Assembly (NCBI RefSeq): GCF_003234115.2
Contig: NZ_CP126251.1
Coordinates: 930,001 to 994,000 of the forward strand
DNA from: Curtobacterium sp. MCPF17_002
GTDB lineage: Bacteria; Actinomycetota; Actinomycetes; Actinomycetales; Microbacteriaceae
Reading direction: 5' to 3'
DNA: 64,000 nucleotides
Part shown: positions 7,858-18,836 of the stretch, in pieces
How the letters are laid out: every line of letters starts with the position of its first letter
Position numbering within the stretch: position 1 is the stretch's first letter
The notes under the pieces: model-generated
The model's input: the letters and a program-made list of their open reading frames with translations, nothing else
What the model was told of the DNA's origin: nothing
Databases searched by the model: none
Position numbers and translations under genes: made by a program

Positions 7858-8336
7858 GCGGTCTTCATGATGTCCGCGGTGAAGTTGCGGATGCGGCCGA
7901 GCAGCGCCTCGCCACGCATCGCGATCGTGGCCGGCGGGTTGAGGTGCGGCGGCGCGGTGCGGATGAGCATCGAGCAGCCGAGGTCCTCGCAGATGTACGA
8001 GCCGATGGTGTTGCCGTTCCGGCCGGACTCGCCGGCGCGGGCCGCCGAGAACAGGCGGACCTGCGTCGCGGGCTGCGGGGAGTGGCAGAACGAGCACATG
8101 GCCGCGATGCCCGGGCGGAGCGATCCGCCGGCGGACCGCACCACGATGCCGACGGGGCGGTCGTCGAGCCAGGACACGATGTAGCCACGGCGGGCGGCCT
8201 GCGGGTCACGCCAGCCGAGGAACTCGCGTTCGTCCCACAGCGTCTCGTGCAGGCCGGGGATCGGCAGCTGGGCGAGTTCGTCCGGGGTGGCGTTGACGAA
8301 CGACGAACGGATGTCTGATTCGGTCAGTGGCTTCAC
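7854..8336 (-). CDS. FBP-domain (EF-G-binding treble-clef) zinc protein
   Basis: The 160-residue protein ends with a treble-clef zinc finger: CSFCHS (about residues 81-86) and ICEDLGCSML (about 114-123) provide the four cysteines. An upstream RGYIVSWLDDRPVGIVVR strand completes the fold. This is the pattern of the actinobacterial FBP family, related to the C-terminal zinc domain of FusB/FusC, which bind EF-G and release it from stalled ribosomes. No antibiotic-resistance role follows from the sequence alone. GTG 8336 is the start. Confidence 0.8.
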   Translation of the reverse strand: MKPLTESDIRSSFVNATPDELAQLPIPGLHETLWDEREFLGWRDPQAARRGYIVSWLDDRPVGIVVRSAGGSLRPGIAAMCSFCHSPQPATQVRLFSAARAGESGRNGNTIGSYICEDLGCSMLIRTAPPHLNPPATIAMRGEALLGRIRNFTADIMKTA

Positions 8337-8418
8337 GGTCCGTTCACCCTATGCCTCGCCTCCGACAGGCGGTACTCACGAAAGCCGTCGGGGTCGCGGC
8401 ACGGTCGCGGATCGCCTC

Positions 8419-9156
8419 TCAGGACAGACGGGAGGCGCGGATCGCCCCGAGCGGGCTCGTCCCGTCCGCCACCAGGACGGCCCGGCGCAGTGCGTCACGT
8501 CCGACACGACGGGCTGCGGCGTCGTCGGCCGCGAACTCGACGAGGACGCGCGTCGAGCGCGCCATGGCGCGCGCTCCCGGGATCCACGGCACCGCACGCT
8601 CGATCGACTCGGCGACCCCGACCGCGACCGCGTGGCGCTGGGTCAGGTGCGCTCGTTCGTGGGCGACCACGGCCTCCAGTTCGTCGGTCCGGAGACGGTC
8701 CGCGAGCCCGGTGCTCACCAGCACCCCGCCGGACCGGCCGGGGACGGCGCACGCGAGTGCGTGCTCGGCCTCGACGACGGCGACCGGGGTGCCGTCGATC
8801 TCGCGGTGGGGTGCCGCGCCGGAGCGCATCGCCTCGCGGACGGCCTCGTGCTCGGGCCCGGGGCGGACGCGTACGGCGATGACGAACGCGAGGACCGCGA
8901 GCAGGGCGACGCCGAGGTTGAGGCCGTGGGTCGGGGAGTCGTCGAGGCCGAACGGGTCGGCGATGGGCCGGTTCGCGAGGACGACGAGCGCGACGCCCGC
9001 GACGAACCCCGCGACGCCGAGCAGGACGGCGACGGACCACGAGACGAGTGCGGTGCGCGGCCGGTCGATCGTCCACGCGGAGCGGGTCAGGAACCGGGGC
9101 GCGAGGACCACGACCGCGAGGGCGAGCGCGATGAGGACGACTCCGGCGACGACCAC
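8419..9156 (-). CDS. M56-type membrane metallopeptidase
   Basis: The approximately 245-residue protein has three to four hydrophobic helices in the first 110 residues (VVVAGVVLIALALAVVVLA, TALVSWSVAVLLGVAGFVAG, GVALLAVLAFVIAVRV). The zinc site HERAH (VVAHERAHLTQRHA) is near residue 170. This is the short actinobacterial M56 form, lacking the penicillin-sensing domain of BlaR1. It is encoded just after a BlaI-type repressor, as in many actinobacterial pairs. In BlaR1 systems the peptidase inactivates the repressor; whether this one does so is unknown. GTG 9156, 13 bases after the blaI-like stop, is the most likely start but is not certain. Confidence 0.75.
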   Translation of the reverse strand: MVVAGVVLIALALAVVVLAPRFLTRSAWTIDRPRTALVSWSVAVLLGVAGFVAGVALVVLANRPIADPFGLDDSPTHGLNLGVALLAVLAFVIAVRVRPGPEHEAVREAMRSGAAPHREIDGTPVAVVEAEHALACAVPGRSGGVLVSTGLADRLRTDELEAVVAHERAHLTQRHAVAVGVAESIERAVPWIPGARAMARSTRVLVEFAADDAAARRVGRDALRRAVLVADGTSPLGAIRASRLS

Positions 9157-9169
9157 GGCAGCGGGACCG

Positions 9170-9556
9170 TCAGGAGCGCGATCGGGCGTCGAGGGCGCGG
9201 CGGAGGACGTCGAGGTCGTCGGAGGCGAGCGACCCGGTGAACTGCAGGAGGGCTGCCTCTCGGTCGGTCGCGGCGGCGAGGGCGTTCGACATGAGCGAGG
9301 CGGTCTGTTGCTCGCGGCTGTTCGTCGCACGGAAGGTGAGCGGTGCGTCGTCGTGCTGCTGGCGCTCCACCTGTCCCTTGCGGCCGAGCCGGTCGAGCAC
9401 GGTGAGCACGGTCGTCAGCGCAGGCCGGGGCTCCGGGAAGGCGTCGAGCACCTGGCGGGCACTGAGTCCCGCGTCCGAGGTCTCGGCGGCGGACCAGAGC
9501 GCGTCGAGCACCGCCTGCTCGAGCTGCCCACGGGGGCGCGATCGCTGTCCTGCCAT
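9170..9556 (-). CDS. BlaI/MecI/CopY-family repressor
   Basis: The 128-residue winged-helix repressor carries the family pattern GQLEQAVLDALWSA, LSARQVLDAF, PALTTVLTVLDRLGRKGQVERQ (recognition helix about residues 48-69), and a C-terminal dimerisation part. It is co-transcribed with the M56 gene. ATG 9556 is preceded by TAGAAT at exactly six bases, so transcription is likely leaderless. The repressor could autoregulate at the imperfect CTAC-N5-GTCG dyad that overlaps this hexamer. The inducing signal is unknown. Confidence 0.9.
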   Translation of the reverse strand: MAGQRSRPRGQLEQAVLDALWSAAETSDAGLSARQVLDAFPEPRPALTTVLTVLDRLGRKGQVERQQHDDAPLTFRATNSREQQTASLMSNALAAATDREAALLQFTGSLASDDLDVLRRALDARSRS

Positions 9557-9562
9557 CCGTGC

Positions 9563-9579
9563 ATTCTACGAGATGTCGA
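9563..9579 (-). promoter_or_regulatory. blaI-like promoter -10 and possible operator
   Basis: On the minus strand TAGAAT lies six bases before the ATG. An imperfect dyad (CTAC, five bases, GTCG on the plus strand at 9565-9577) overlaps it, suitable for a BlaI-type dimer. The -10 is well supported by the window-wide pattern; the operator is a guess. Confidence 0.4.
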
Positions 9580-9618
9580 ACCGCTGGGACACGACACATG
9601 CCCGTAACGCGGGCTGGG

Positions 9619-9624
9619 TATGCT
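9619..9624 (+). promoter_or_regulatory. Probable -10 for the riboswitch-gcv operon
   Basis: TATGCT lies about 35 bases before the first aptamer, with no good -35. Transcription would start near 9631, which leaves room for the complete riboswitch. Confidence 0.4.
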
Positions 9625-9654
9625 CGTGGGCGGACAACTGAACACCGGCCGACC

Positions 9655-9857
9655 ATCCGTCGCGGGAGACGTCGTGCAGTGCCCCGGCACACGCACGGCA
9701 CCGAAGGAGCAACCTCCCCGTCAATCTCTCAGGTCCAACACCGCCACGGGCAGGCCACTCTGAAAAGCAGACGCAGTGCGTCTCGCCCACGGTGAAAGCC
9801 GCCGGACCTCACGGGCCGCGGTGAAACTCTCAGGCACATGACAGAGGGGGAGTTCCG
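9655..9857 (+). ncRNA. Tandem glycine riboswitch
   Basis: Two glycine aptamers lie head to tail upstream of gcvT. The first shows CGGGAGAC, CCGAAGGAGCAA and CAATCTCTCAGG (9661-9733). The second shows CCACTCTGAAAAGC, ACGGTGAAAGCC, GTGAAACTCTCAGGCAC and ACAGAGGGGGAG (to about 9855). These are the conserved bulges and closing stems of the gcvT-type glycine riboswitch. Glycine binding is expected to raise expression of the cleavage operon downstream, probably by freeing the gcvT ribosome site 40 bases later. Confidence 0.95.
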
Positions 9858-9903
9858 CCCGACGACGGTCGTCGGGTCCTGTCGATGCCAGGAGAACTCC
9901 GCC

Positions 9904-11007
9904 ATGCGTTCGTCCCCCCTCGAAGCCGCGCACGAAGCCGCCGGTGCCACGTTCACCGACTTCGCCGGCTACCGCATGCCCGTGCGGTACTCGTCCGACC
10001 TCGCCGAACACCACGCGGTCCGCCAGGCGGCCGGCGTGTTCGACCTCTCGCACATGGCGGAGATCGGTGTCACCGGGCCGGACGCCGTGCCGTTCCTCGA
10101 CCACGCGCTCGCCGGTGCGTTCGGCGCGATGACCGTCGGCCGGGCCAAGTACTCGCTGCTGCTGGCCGAGGATGGCGGCATCCTCGACGACCTCGTGGTG
10201 TACCGCACCGAGGAGCACGTGTTCCTCGTCGTCGCCAACGCCTCCAACCGTGACGTCGCGGTCGCCGCGCTGGCCGACCGCGCAGCCGGGTTCGACGTTG
10301 AGGTCTCGGACGACTCCGACACCACGGCGCTCGTCGCGATCCAGGGACCGGCCGCCGCGGGCACGCTCGACGCCCTCGTCGTCGCGGACCGTCTGCAGCC
10401 GGAGTCCCCGCTCGACGAACTCCGGTACTACCGGGTCCTGCACGCACTGTTCGACGGGGCGGACGTCCTCATCGCACGCACCGGCTACACGGGCGAGGAC
10501 GGCTTCGAGATCTACAGCGACCCGTCGGTCGCGACCGAGATCTGGGACGCGCTGCTCGACACCGGGGCCGACCGCGGCGTCGTGCCGGCCGGACTCGCTG
10601 CGCGGGACACCCTGCGCCTCGAGGCCGGTATGCCCCTGTACGGCCACGAGCTCGGCACCGACGTGCGCCCCGCCCAGGCAGGCCTCGGCCGCGTGGTCGC
10701 GAAAACCGGTGACTTCGTCGGCGCGGCCGGTGTCGCGCCGTCGGACGACGCCCGCGTGCTCGTCGGACTCGTGACGGAGGGGCGCCGAGCTCCCCGTGCC
10801 GGGTACGACGTCGTGCACGGGGACACCGTGGTCGGCACCGTGACCTCGGGAGCGCTCTCGCCGACCCTCGGCCACCCCGTCGCGATGGCGTTCGTCGACC
10901 CGTCGCTCGCGACCGAGGGACAAGTCCTCCACATCGATGTCCGCGGTACGGCCGTCCCCAGCACGGTCACCGCGTTCCCCTTCTACCGCCGCCCTCAGAA
11001 AGGCTGA
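9904..11007 (+). CDS. gcvT: Glycine cleavage system T protein (aminomethyltransferase)
   Basis: The 367-residue T protein transfers the methylene group from aminomethyl-lipoyl-H protein to tetrahydrofolate and releases ammonia. Visible family signatures are [12 protein letters not shown] (about residues 43-54), [19 protein letters not shown] (about 83), [14 protein letters not shown] (about 193) and [18 protein letters not shown] (about 236), the folate-binding region. ATG 9904 follows AGGAGA at suitable spacing; in-frame codons further upstream lie inside the riboswitch and are not used. First gene of gcvT-gcvH-gcvP; gcvH follows after four bases. Confidence 0.97.
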   Translation: MRSSPLEAAHEAAGATFTDFAGYRMPVRYSSDLAEHHAVRQAAGVFDLSHMAEIGVTGPDAVPFLDHALAGAFGAMTVGRAKYSLLLAEDGGILDDLVVYRTEEHVFLVVANASNRDVAVAALADRAAGFDVEVSDDSDTTALVAIQGPAAAGTLDALVVADRLQPESPLDELRYYRVLHALFDGADVLIARTGYTGEDGFEIYSDPSVATEIWDALLDTGADRGVVPAGLAARDTLRLEAGMPLYGHELGTDVRPAQAGLGRVVAKTGDFVGAAGVAPSDDARVLVGLVTEGRRAPRAGYDVVHGDTVVGTVTSGALSPTLGHPVAMAFVDPSLATEGQVLHIDVRGTAVPSTVTAFPFYRRPQKG

Positions 11008-11011
11008 TCCC

Positions 11012-11385
11012 GTGACCGACCAGACCGCACTCCAGTACACCGCCGACCACGAGTGGCTGCTCGTCGAGGGCGACACCGTCACCGTCGGCATCACGGACCA
11101 CGCGGCCGAGCAGCTCGGTGACGTCGTCTACGTCGAGCTCCCCGCCGTTGGGACGGCCACCACCGCCGGCGAGCAGATCGGCGAGATCGAGTCGACCAAG
11201 AGCGTCGGCGAGCTCTTCGCCCCGATCGAGGGCGAGGTCGTCGCGGTGAACGACGCCGTCGTCGACGCTCCGGACACCGTCAACCAGGACCCGTTCGGCA
11301 CCGGCTGGCTCGTCAAGATCAAGGTCGACGGCACCTCCTTCCCCGAGGACCTCATGGACCACGGCGCGTACCGGGCGTCCATCGC

Positions 11386-11389
<4 letters not shown>
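11012..11389 (+). CDS. gcvH: Glycine cleavage system H protein
   Basis: The 125-residue lipoyl carrier shuttles the aminomethyl group between the P and T proteins. The lipoylated lysine is in [12 protein letters not shown] (K about 63), the conserved ESVKA-type site. [13 protein letters not shown] precedes it and [13 protein letters not shown] follows, as in other H proteins. GTG 11012 is the start, AAAGG lies 13 bases before it, and the stop overlaps the gcvP start by four bases (ATGA). Confidence 0.97.
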
Positions 11390-14325
<2,936 letters not shown>

Positions 14326-14354
14326 CGACCAGCGTCCTCGACGCACCAGCAGAC

Positions 14355-14396
14355 GGACGGGAGGCCCGTGGCGGATCCGCCACGGGCCTCCCGTCC
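14355..14396. terminator. Perfect 42-bp palindrome after gcvP
   Basis: GGACGGGAGGCCCGTGGCGG pairs exactly with its complement around GATC with no loop mismatch. It sits 29 bases after the gcvP stop and also downstream of the convergent S9 peptidase gene, so it probably terminates both. Confidence 0.85.
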
Positions 14397-14420
14397 GCCC
14401 TCGGGTCGCCTTCGCGACCG

Positions 14421-14500
14421 CCGGTCCGGTCAGACGACCGGTGTCCCGATCAGGCGACCGGCGGTCCGGTCAGGCGACCGGTGTCCCGATCAGGCGGCCG
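14421..14500. repeat. 20-bp tandem repeat x4 over the S9 peptidase stop codon
   Basis: Four 20-bp units alternate in two versions: (C/G)CGGTCCGGTCAG... and GTGTCCCGATCAGG..., making a near-perfect 40-bp duplication. The last unit contains the stop codon and final alanine codons of the S9 peptidase gene. Confidence 0.85.
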
Positions 14501-16523
14501 CCGTGACGGGCAGGTGCTCCGCCCACCACGCGAGCACGTGCTCGAACCGCTGCACCCGGTGCCACGGACGGCCGGAGCGCGAGAGCTCGTGACCCTCACC
14601 CGGGAACACCAGGAACGACGCGTCGACGCCCGCACGCTTGAGCGCCACGAACTGCCGGTGCCCCTGCTCGATCGGGCAACGCCAGTCCTCTTCCGAGTGC
14701 GCGACCATGAACGGGATCGTGACCTGGTCGGCGTACGTCAGGGGGCTGCGGCGACGCTGCTCCTCCGGGTCGGCGCCGACGTAGGCGTCCGCGAAGAACC
14801 AGCCGATGTCCGAGCTGCCGGCGAACGAGTCCCAGGCGTTCACGGCCCGCTCGCTCCAGGCCGCCACGAAGCGGTCGCCGTGGTGCGCGGCGACCCAGCT
14901 CGTCATGAAGCCGCCGTAGGAGCCGCCCATGATGCCGACGCGGGAGGCGTCGAGGTCGGGGCGTTCCAGCGCGGCGTCGAGGAGCGCGAGGACGTCGTCG
15001 ACGTCGACGGTCCCCATCGCGCCGATGACCGCGCGGCCGTGGTCGAGCCCGTAGCCGCCGGAGCCGCGCGGGTTGCCGATGACGACGGCGTAGCCGGCGC
15101 TCGCGTACACCTGTGCCTCGTCGAAGAACGCCCAGGTGTCCTGGCCGAACGGGCCGCCGTGCACCACCCGGAGGACGGGGTGCGGGCCGTCGCCCTCGGG
15201 GAGGACGACCCAGCCGTGCACGGGGGTGCCGTCGGCCGAGGTGCCGGTGAGTTCCTCGATGCGGCGGACACCGGGGGCGGCTGCGTCGGTCCGGAGCGGG
15301 GCGGCGTAGTCCGTGAGGACCGCCGGCAGTGCCTGGTCGCCGGTCGCGGTCGCGGTCGCGGTCGCGGCCGATGTCGGTTCGGCGGCCGTGGCCAGGTCGA
15401 CGACGTGCACCTCGCCGGGGGAGTCCGTCGTGGCCGCGGTGGCGACGAGGACGTCGCCGTCGACGTCGAATCCGGAGACGACCACGTGACCGCCGAGGAC
15501 GGTCGGGAGCTCGTCGAGCTGCAGCGGCGTCGTCGTGCAGGCCGGGACCCGGCGGACGGTCACGGTGCCGCGGTCGAGGACGGACACGAGGACGTCGGCG
15601 CCGTGCAGGACCGGCGCGCTGGCGACGTCGACCGTCTCGCGGGCGGTCAGCCGGACCGGGTCCGAACCGTCCGTCACCGACCAGAGGCCCTCGGGCTCGC
15701 CGACCAGACGACCGTCGAGGTGCGACGCACCGACGAAGTGGATCGTGCCGTCGGCCGCGATCGTGCTCGAGCTGACCGAACCCTCGGTCCGGACGGTCAG
15801 GGTGAGCGTGCCGTCGGTGGCGTCGACGCGGTACAGGTCGTCGTCGTGGGTCTCGCGGGCGCCGAGGTCGCGCGGTGCGACGACGAGCAGGGCATCCCCC
15901 TCCGGGTACCACGCCGGCGCGGCGAGGGAGCAGGGTGCGCTCGTCAGTGCGGTGTCCACCGGGGCGGCGTCGCGGTCGGTGACGTCGACCACGACGATCT
16001 GCTGCGGCTTGTCGAGCAGGTAGCCCGCACCGTTGACGTGGAAGTCGAGGCGGGTGATGAGCCGCGGGGCCTCGGCGTTCGCCGCGGGACGACGGTCGCT
16101 CCCCGACACCGGCGTGCCGTAGCGACCGGGTTCCGGGAACCGGGCGGTCACGGCGATGCGCGTGGAGTCCGGCGACCAGACCGGCGCGTCGGCGCCGAGC
16201 GGGAGGGCGGTGACGACGCGGGCCTCGCCGCCGTCGACCGGCGCGACGGCGAGCTGCGGGTGCGGCGCGCCGTGTTCGTCGTCGACGGAGCGGAGGAAGG
16301 CGAGGGAGCGGCCGTCGGGGGAGAGCACCGGCGACGAGTCGCGGTCGCCGGCGGTCCAGCGCACGGCGCCGTCGGCCGTCACCCGCTCGACGGTGCTCCG
16401 GTAGGCGTCCTTGTCGAGGTCGGGGCGGGAGACCGCGACGAACGCAGCACCGCCGGTGCGCGGATCGCCGCTGATGGTCGGAGAGGAGGGAACGTGGAGG
16501 TGGGTGATGTCGTTCGCGAGCAC
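14490..16523 (-). CDS. S9 family prolyl oligopeptidase (acylaminoacyl-peptidase-like)
   Basis: The 677-residue serine peptidase has an N-terminal beta-propeller (repeated SPDGRSLAFLR and SPDSTRIAVT-type blades, about residues 15-420). The C-terminal alpha/beta-hydrolase domain has nucleophile Ser in IMGGSYGGFMTSW (about 533), Asp in HSEEDWRCP (about 611) and His in GEGHELSRSG (about 643). Such enzymes cut short peptides or remove acylated N-terminal residues. No signal peptide is seen, so it is likely cytoplasmic. GTG 16523 has TAGCGT exactly six bases before it, so the mRNA is likely leaderless. It diverges from the peptide importer, fitting peptide use. Confidence 0.92.
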   Translation of the reverse strand: MLANDITHLHVPSSPTISGDPRTGGAAFVAVSRPDLDKDAYRSTVERVTADGAVRWTAGDRDSSPVLSPDGRSLAFLRSVDDEHGAPHPQLAVAPVDGGEARVVTALPLGADAPVWSPDSTRIAVTARFPEPGRYGTPVSGSDRRPAANAEAPRLITRLDFHVNGAGYLLDKPQQIVVVDVTDRDAAPVDTALTSAPCSLAAPAWYPEGDALLVVAPRDLGARETHDDDLYRVDATDGTLTLTVRTEGSVSSSTIAADGTIHFVGASHLDGRLVGEPEGLWSVTDGSDPVRLTARETVDVASAPVLHGADVLVSVLDRGTVTVRRVPACTTTPLQLDELPTVLGGHVVVSGFDVDGDVLVATAATTDSPGEVHVVDLATAAEPTSAATATATATGDQALPAVLTDYAAPLRTDAAAPGVRRIEELTGTSADGTPVHGWVVLPEGDGPHPVLRVVHGGPFGQDTWAFFDEAQVYASAGYAVVIGNPRGSGGYGLDHGRAVIGAMGTVDVDDVLALLDAALERPDLDASRVGIMGGSYGGFMTSWVAAHHGDRFVAAWSERAVNAWDSFAGSSDIGWFFADAYVGADPEEQRRRSPLTYADQVTIPFMVAHSEEDWRCPIEQGHRQFVALKRAGVDASFLVFPGEGHELSRSGRPWHRVQRFEHVLAWWAEHLPVTAAA

Positions 16524-16745
16524 GTGTTCACGCTACGGCCACTCGACCTCCGGTGCCCCGCGGATCGGCCTCGGAGCGTTTCCCGAGCGTTCATCGCGTT
16601 GAGGGGCTGCCGCAAGACTGTTCAGAATCCGTTGCGACGTCAAGCGCACGCGTTGCGTATGGCACCACCGAGACGCAAGTATCCACAGTGTCACGCAACG
16701 ATCTGCCGCGCACGTTTCCGATGTGTAACAACTTCGTCGGAGATT

Positions 16746-16774
16746 TTGAGGGCCTTCCGACCCGCACCTATGGT
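16746..16774 (+). promoter_or_regulatory. Sigma-70-like promoter of the peptide-binding lipoprotein gene
   Basis: TTGAGG (16746-16751), a 17-base spacer and TATGGT (16769-16774) form the best housekeeping promoter in the window. The spacing to GTG 16842 leaves a leader of about 60 bases with AGGAGG. The 318-bp region from 16524 is less GC-rich than the surroundings and holds no other recognisable feature beyond the divergent S9 promoter. Confidence 0.6.
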
Positions 16775-16841
16775 TCTTGCGAACGCGCCGTGGGGCCTGC
16801 CTCCTGCTCGTTCGATCACATTCCATCAGGAGGATCACAGA

Positions 16842-18602
16842 GTGAACATCACCAAGAAGCGGGGACGCCAGCTGCTCGGCGCCGTCGCCCTGGCCGGGGC
16901 GGCCGCGATCGCCCTCGCCGGCTGCACCACCTCTCCGAGTGCCAACGAGTCCGGTTCGGCGTCGAACAAGACCGTCACCGTCGCGCAGGTCAACGAAGTC
17001 ACGTCGTTCAACTTCAACACCCCCCAGGGCAACCTGGACATGAACGGCATGATCAACTACATGACCCAGCCGCAGTTCGTGACGCTGGGGTCGGACTACA
17101 AGATCACGCCGAACACCGACCTCGGCACCGTGAAGAAGCTCAGCGACGACCCGCTGAAGGTCAAGTACACGCTGAACAAGGACGCGAAGTGGTCCGACGG
17201 CAAGGCGATCACCTCTGACGACCTCCTCCTCGGTTGGGCGCAGGCCTCCGGGTACTACGACTCCGCCACCCAGGACGCCGACGGCAAGGTCACGAGCGGG
17301 ACGCAGTACTTCTCCCTCGCCTCGGCCTCGCCGTTCAAGACGGACTACCCGACCGACGTCACCAAGACGTCGATCACCCTCACGTACAAGGACCCGTACG
17401 TCGACTGGAACCTCGTCAACCCGATCCAGTTCCCGGCGCACGTCGTCGCGAGCGAGGCCGGCACGACCACGAGCGACCTGCTGAAGGCGCTCAAGGACAC
17501 CCCCGCGGGTGACCCGGCCAAGCCGGCAGCGGCGAACGAGACCCTCAAGAAGGTCGCCGACTTCGTCAACACGGGCTACGACAAGACCAGCCTGCCGAGC
17601 GACAAGAAGCTCCTCGTCTCGGGCGGTCCGCTGATGGTGTCCGCATGGACCCCGAAGCAGTCGATGACCCTCGTGCCGAACCCCGAGTACACGGGCGACC
17701 ACAAGGTCGGCTTCGGCAAGCTCGTCGTCCGCTTCATCGGCGACGCGAACGCGCAGGTCACGGCACTCCAGAACGGTGAGGTCGACGCGATCCAGCCGCA
17801 GGCCTCGGCCGACACGGTCAAGGCGCTCGACGAGGCCGCGGGCGTGAAGGTCATCGAGGGTGCGCAGGTCGCCTACGACCACCTCGACCTGAACTTCGGT
17901 GCATCCGTGTTCAAGGACGAGAACGTCCGCAAGGCGTTCCTCCTCACCATCCCGCGTGAGCAGATCCTCAAGTCGATCGTCACCCCGATCAACAAGGACG
18001 CCAAGGTCCTCGACTCGCAGCTCTACCTGCCGGGTCAGGACGGCTACGAGGACGCCGTCAAGGCGAACGACTCCGACGAGTACTCGAAGGTCGACATCGC
18101 CCAGGCGAAGAAGCTCCTGAACGGCGCCACCCCGTCGATCAAGATCCTCTACAACACCGAGAACCCGAACCGCGTGGACACGTTCCAGGCGATCCAGGCC
18201 TCGGCTGCCAAGGCCGGCATCAAGGTCGTCGACGGCGGTTCGCCGGACTGGTCCTCGCTCCTCGCGGGCGGCGACTACGACGCCTCGATCTTCGGTTGGG
18301 TCAACCCGGGTGCCGGCAACGCCGCGATCCCGCAGCTCTTCCAGACCAACAACTCCGGCAACTACAACAAGTTCGCCGACGAAGAGGCCTCGAAGCTCGC
18401 TGTCGAGACGCAGACGACGCTGGACGCATCCAAGCTCGACGACATGAAGCAGCAGATCGACAAGATCGCCTTCGACCAGGGCTACGGCCTCCCGCTGTTC
18501 CAGAGCCCGGGGCTCTTCGCCACCGGTTCGAACCTGAAGGGCGTCGAGTACTTCGGCGGCCAGACGGGCATCTTCTGGAACGTCTGGGACTGGAAGAAGT
18601 GA
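16842..18602 (+). CDS. ABC importer substrate-binding lipoprotein, family 5 (peptide type)
   Basis: The 586-residue extracellular binding protein begins with a lipoprotein signal: basic NITKKRGRQLL, a hydrophobic core, and lipobox LAGC (Cys about 29). SBP_bac_5 features follow: ITPNTDLGTVKKLSDDPLKVKY, KWSDGKAITSDDLLLGW (the family's 'W.DG.p.ta.Dv.fs' signature, about 110-125), and FGASVFKDENVRKAFLLTIPREQI. It would deliver peptides to the two permeases encoded next. GTG 16842 follows AGGAGG (16828-16833), a strong ribosome site. It differs from the other importer genes in having its own terminator, so extra binding protein can be made. Confidence 0.95.
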   Translation: MNITKKRGRQLLGAVALAGAAAIALAGCTTSPSANESGSASNKTVTVAQVNEVTSFNFNTPQGNLDMNGMINYMTQPQFVTLGSDYKITPNTDLGTVKKLSDDPLKVKYTLNKDAKWSDGKAITSDDLLLGWAQASGYYDSATQDADGKVTSGTQYFSLASASPFKTDYPTDVTKTSITLTYKDPYVDWNLVNPIQFPAHVVASEAGTTTSDLLKALKDTPAGDPAKPAAANETLKKVADFVNTGYDKTSLPSDKKLLVSGGPLMVSAWTPKQSMTLVPNPEYTGDHKVGFGKLVVRFIGDANAQVTALQNGEVDAIQPQASADTVKALDEAAGVKVIEGAQVAYDHLDLNFGASVFKDENVRKAFLLTIPREQILKSIVTPINKDAKVLDSQLYLPGQDGYEDAVKANDSDEYSKVDIAQAKKLLNGATPSIKILYNTENPNRVDTFQAIQASAAKAGIKVVDGGSPDWSSLLAGGDYDASIFGWVNPGAGNAAIPQLFQTNNSGNYNKFADEEASKLAVETQTTLDASKLDDMKQQIDKIAFDQGYGLPLFQSPGLFATGSNLKGVEYFGGQTGIFWNVWDWKK

Positions 18603-18637
18603 CCCTGACCGGTCGCTGATCAGCACCACACACGAGG

Positions 18638-18666
18638 GGGCGCCGGACTCGACGAGTCCGGCGCCC
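18638..18666 (+). terminator. Hairpin after the binding-protein gene
   Basis: GGGCGCCGGACT pairs exactly with AGTCCGGCGCCC around a five-base loop, 35 bases after the stop. It separates the lipoprotein gene from the permease genes; partial read-through would give the usual excess of binding protein. Confidence 0.8.
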
Positions 18667-18836
18667 TCCCGTGAGCCGGGACCCTGACCGGCACCCTCAT
18701 CGCCGGAGACCCCGGCACCCACCGCGGTGCGACGTCGAAGAAGACCGCACGCGGGACCCAGTACTCTTGCTGCTCGGGCCGCCCGATCGGACGACCAGCA
18801 GTACGATCCACCACACCGGAGAGGCACCCATCGCCC

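Noticed and set aside
7854-8336. Fusidic acid resistance gene (FusB-like)
   Set aside because: Only the zinc-finger FBP part is similar. The FBP family is common in actinobacteria without resistance.
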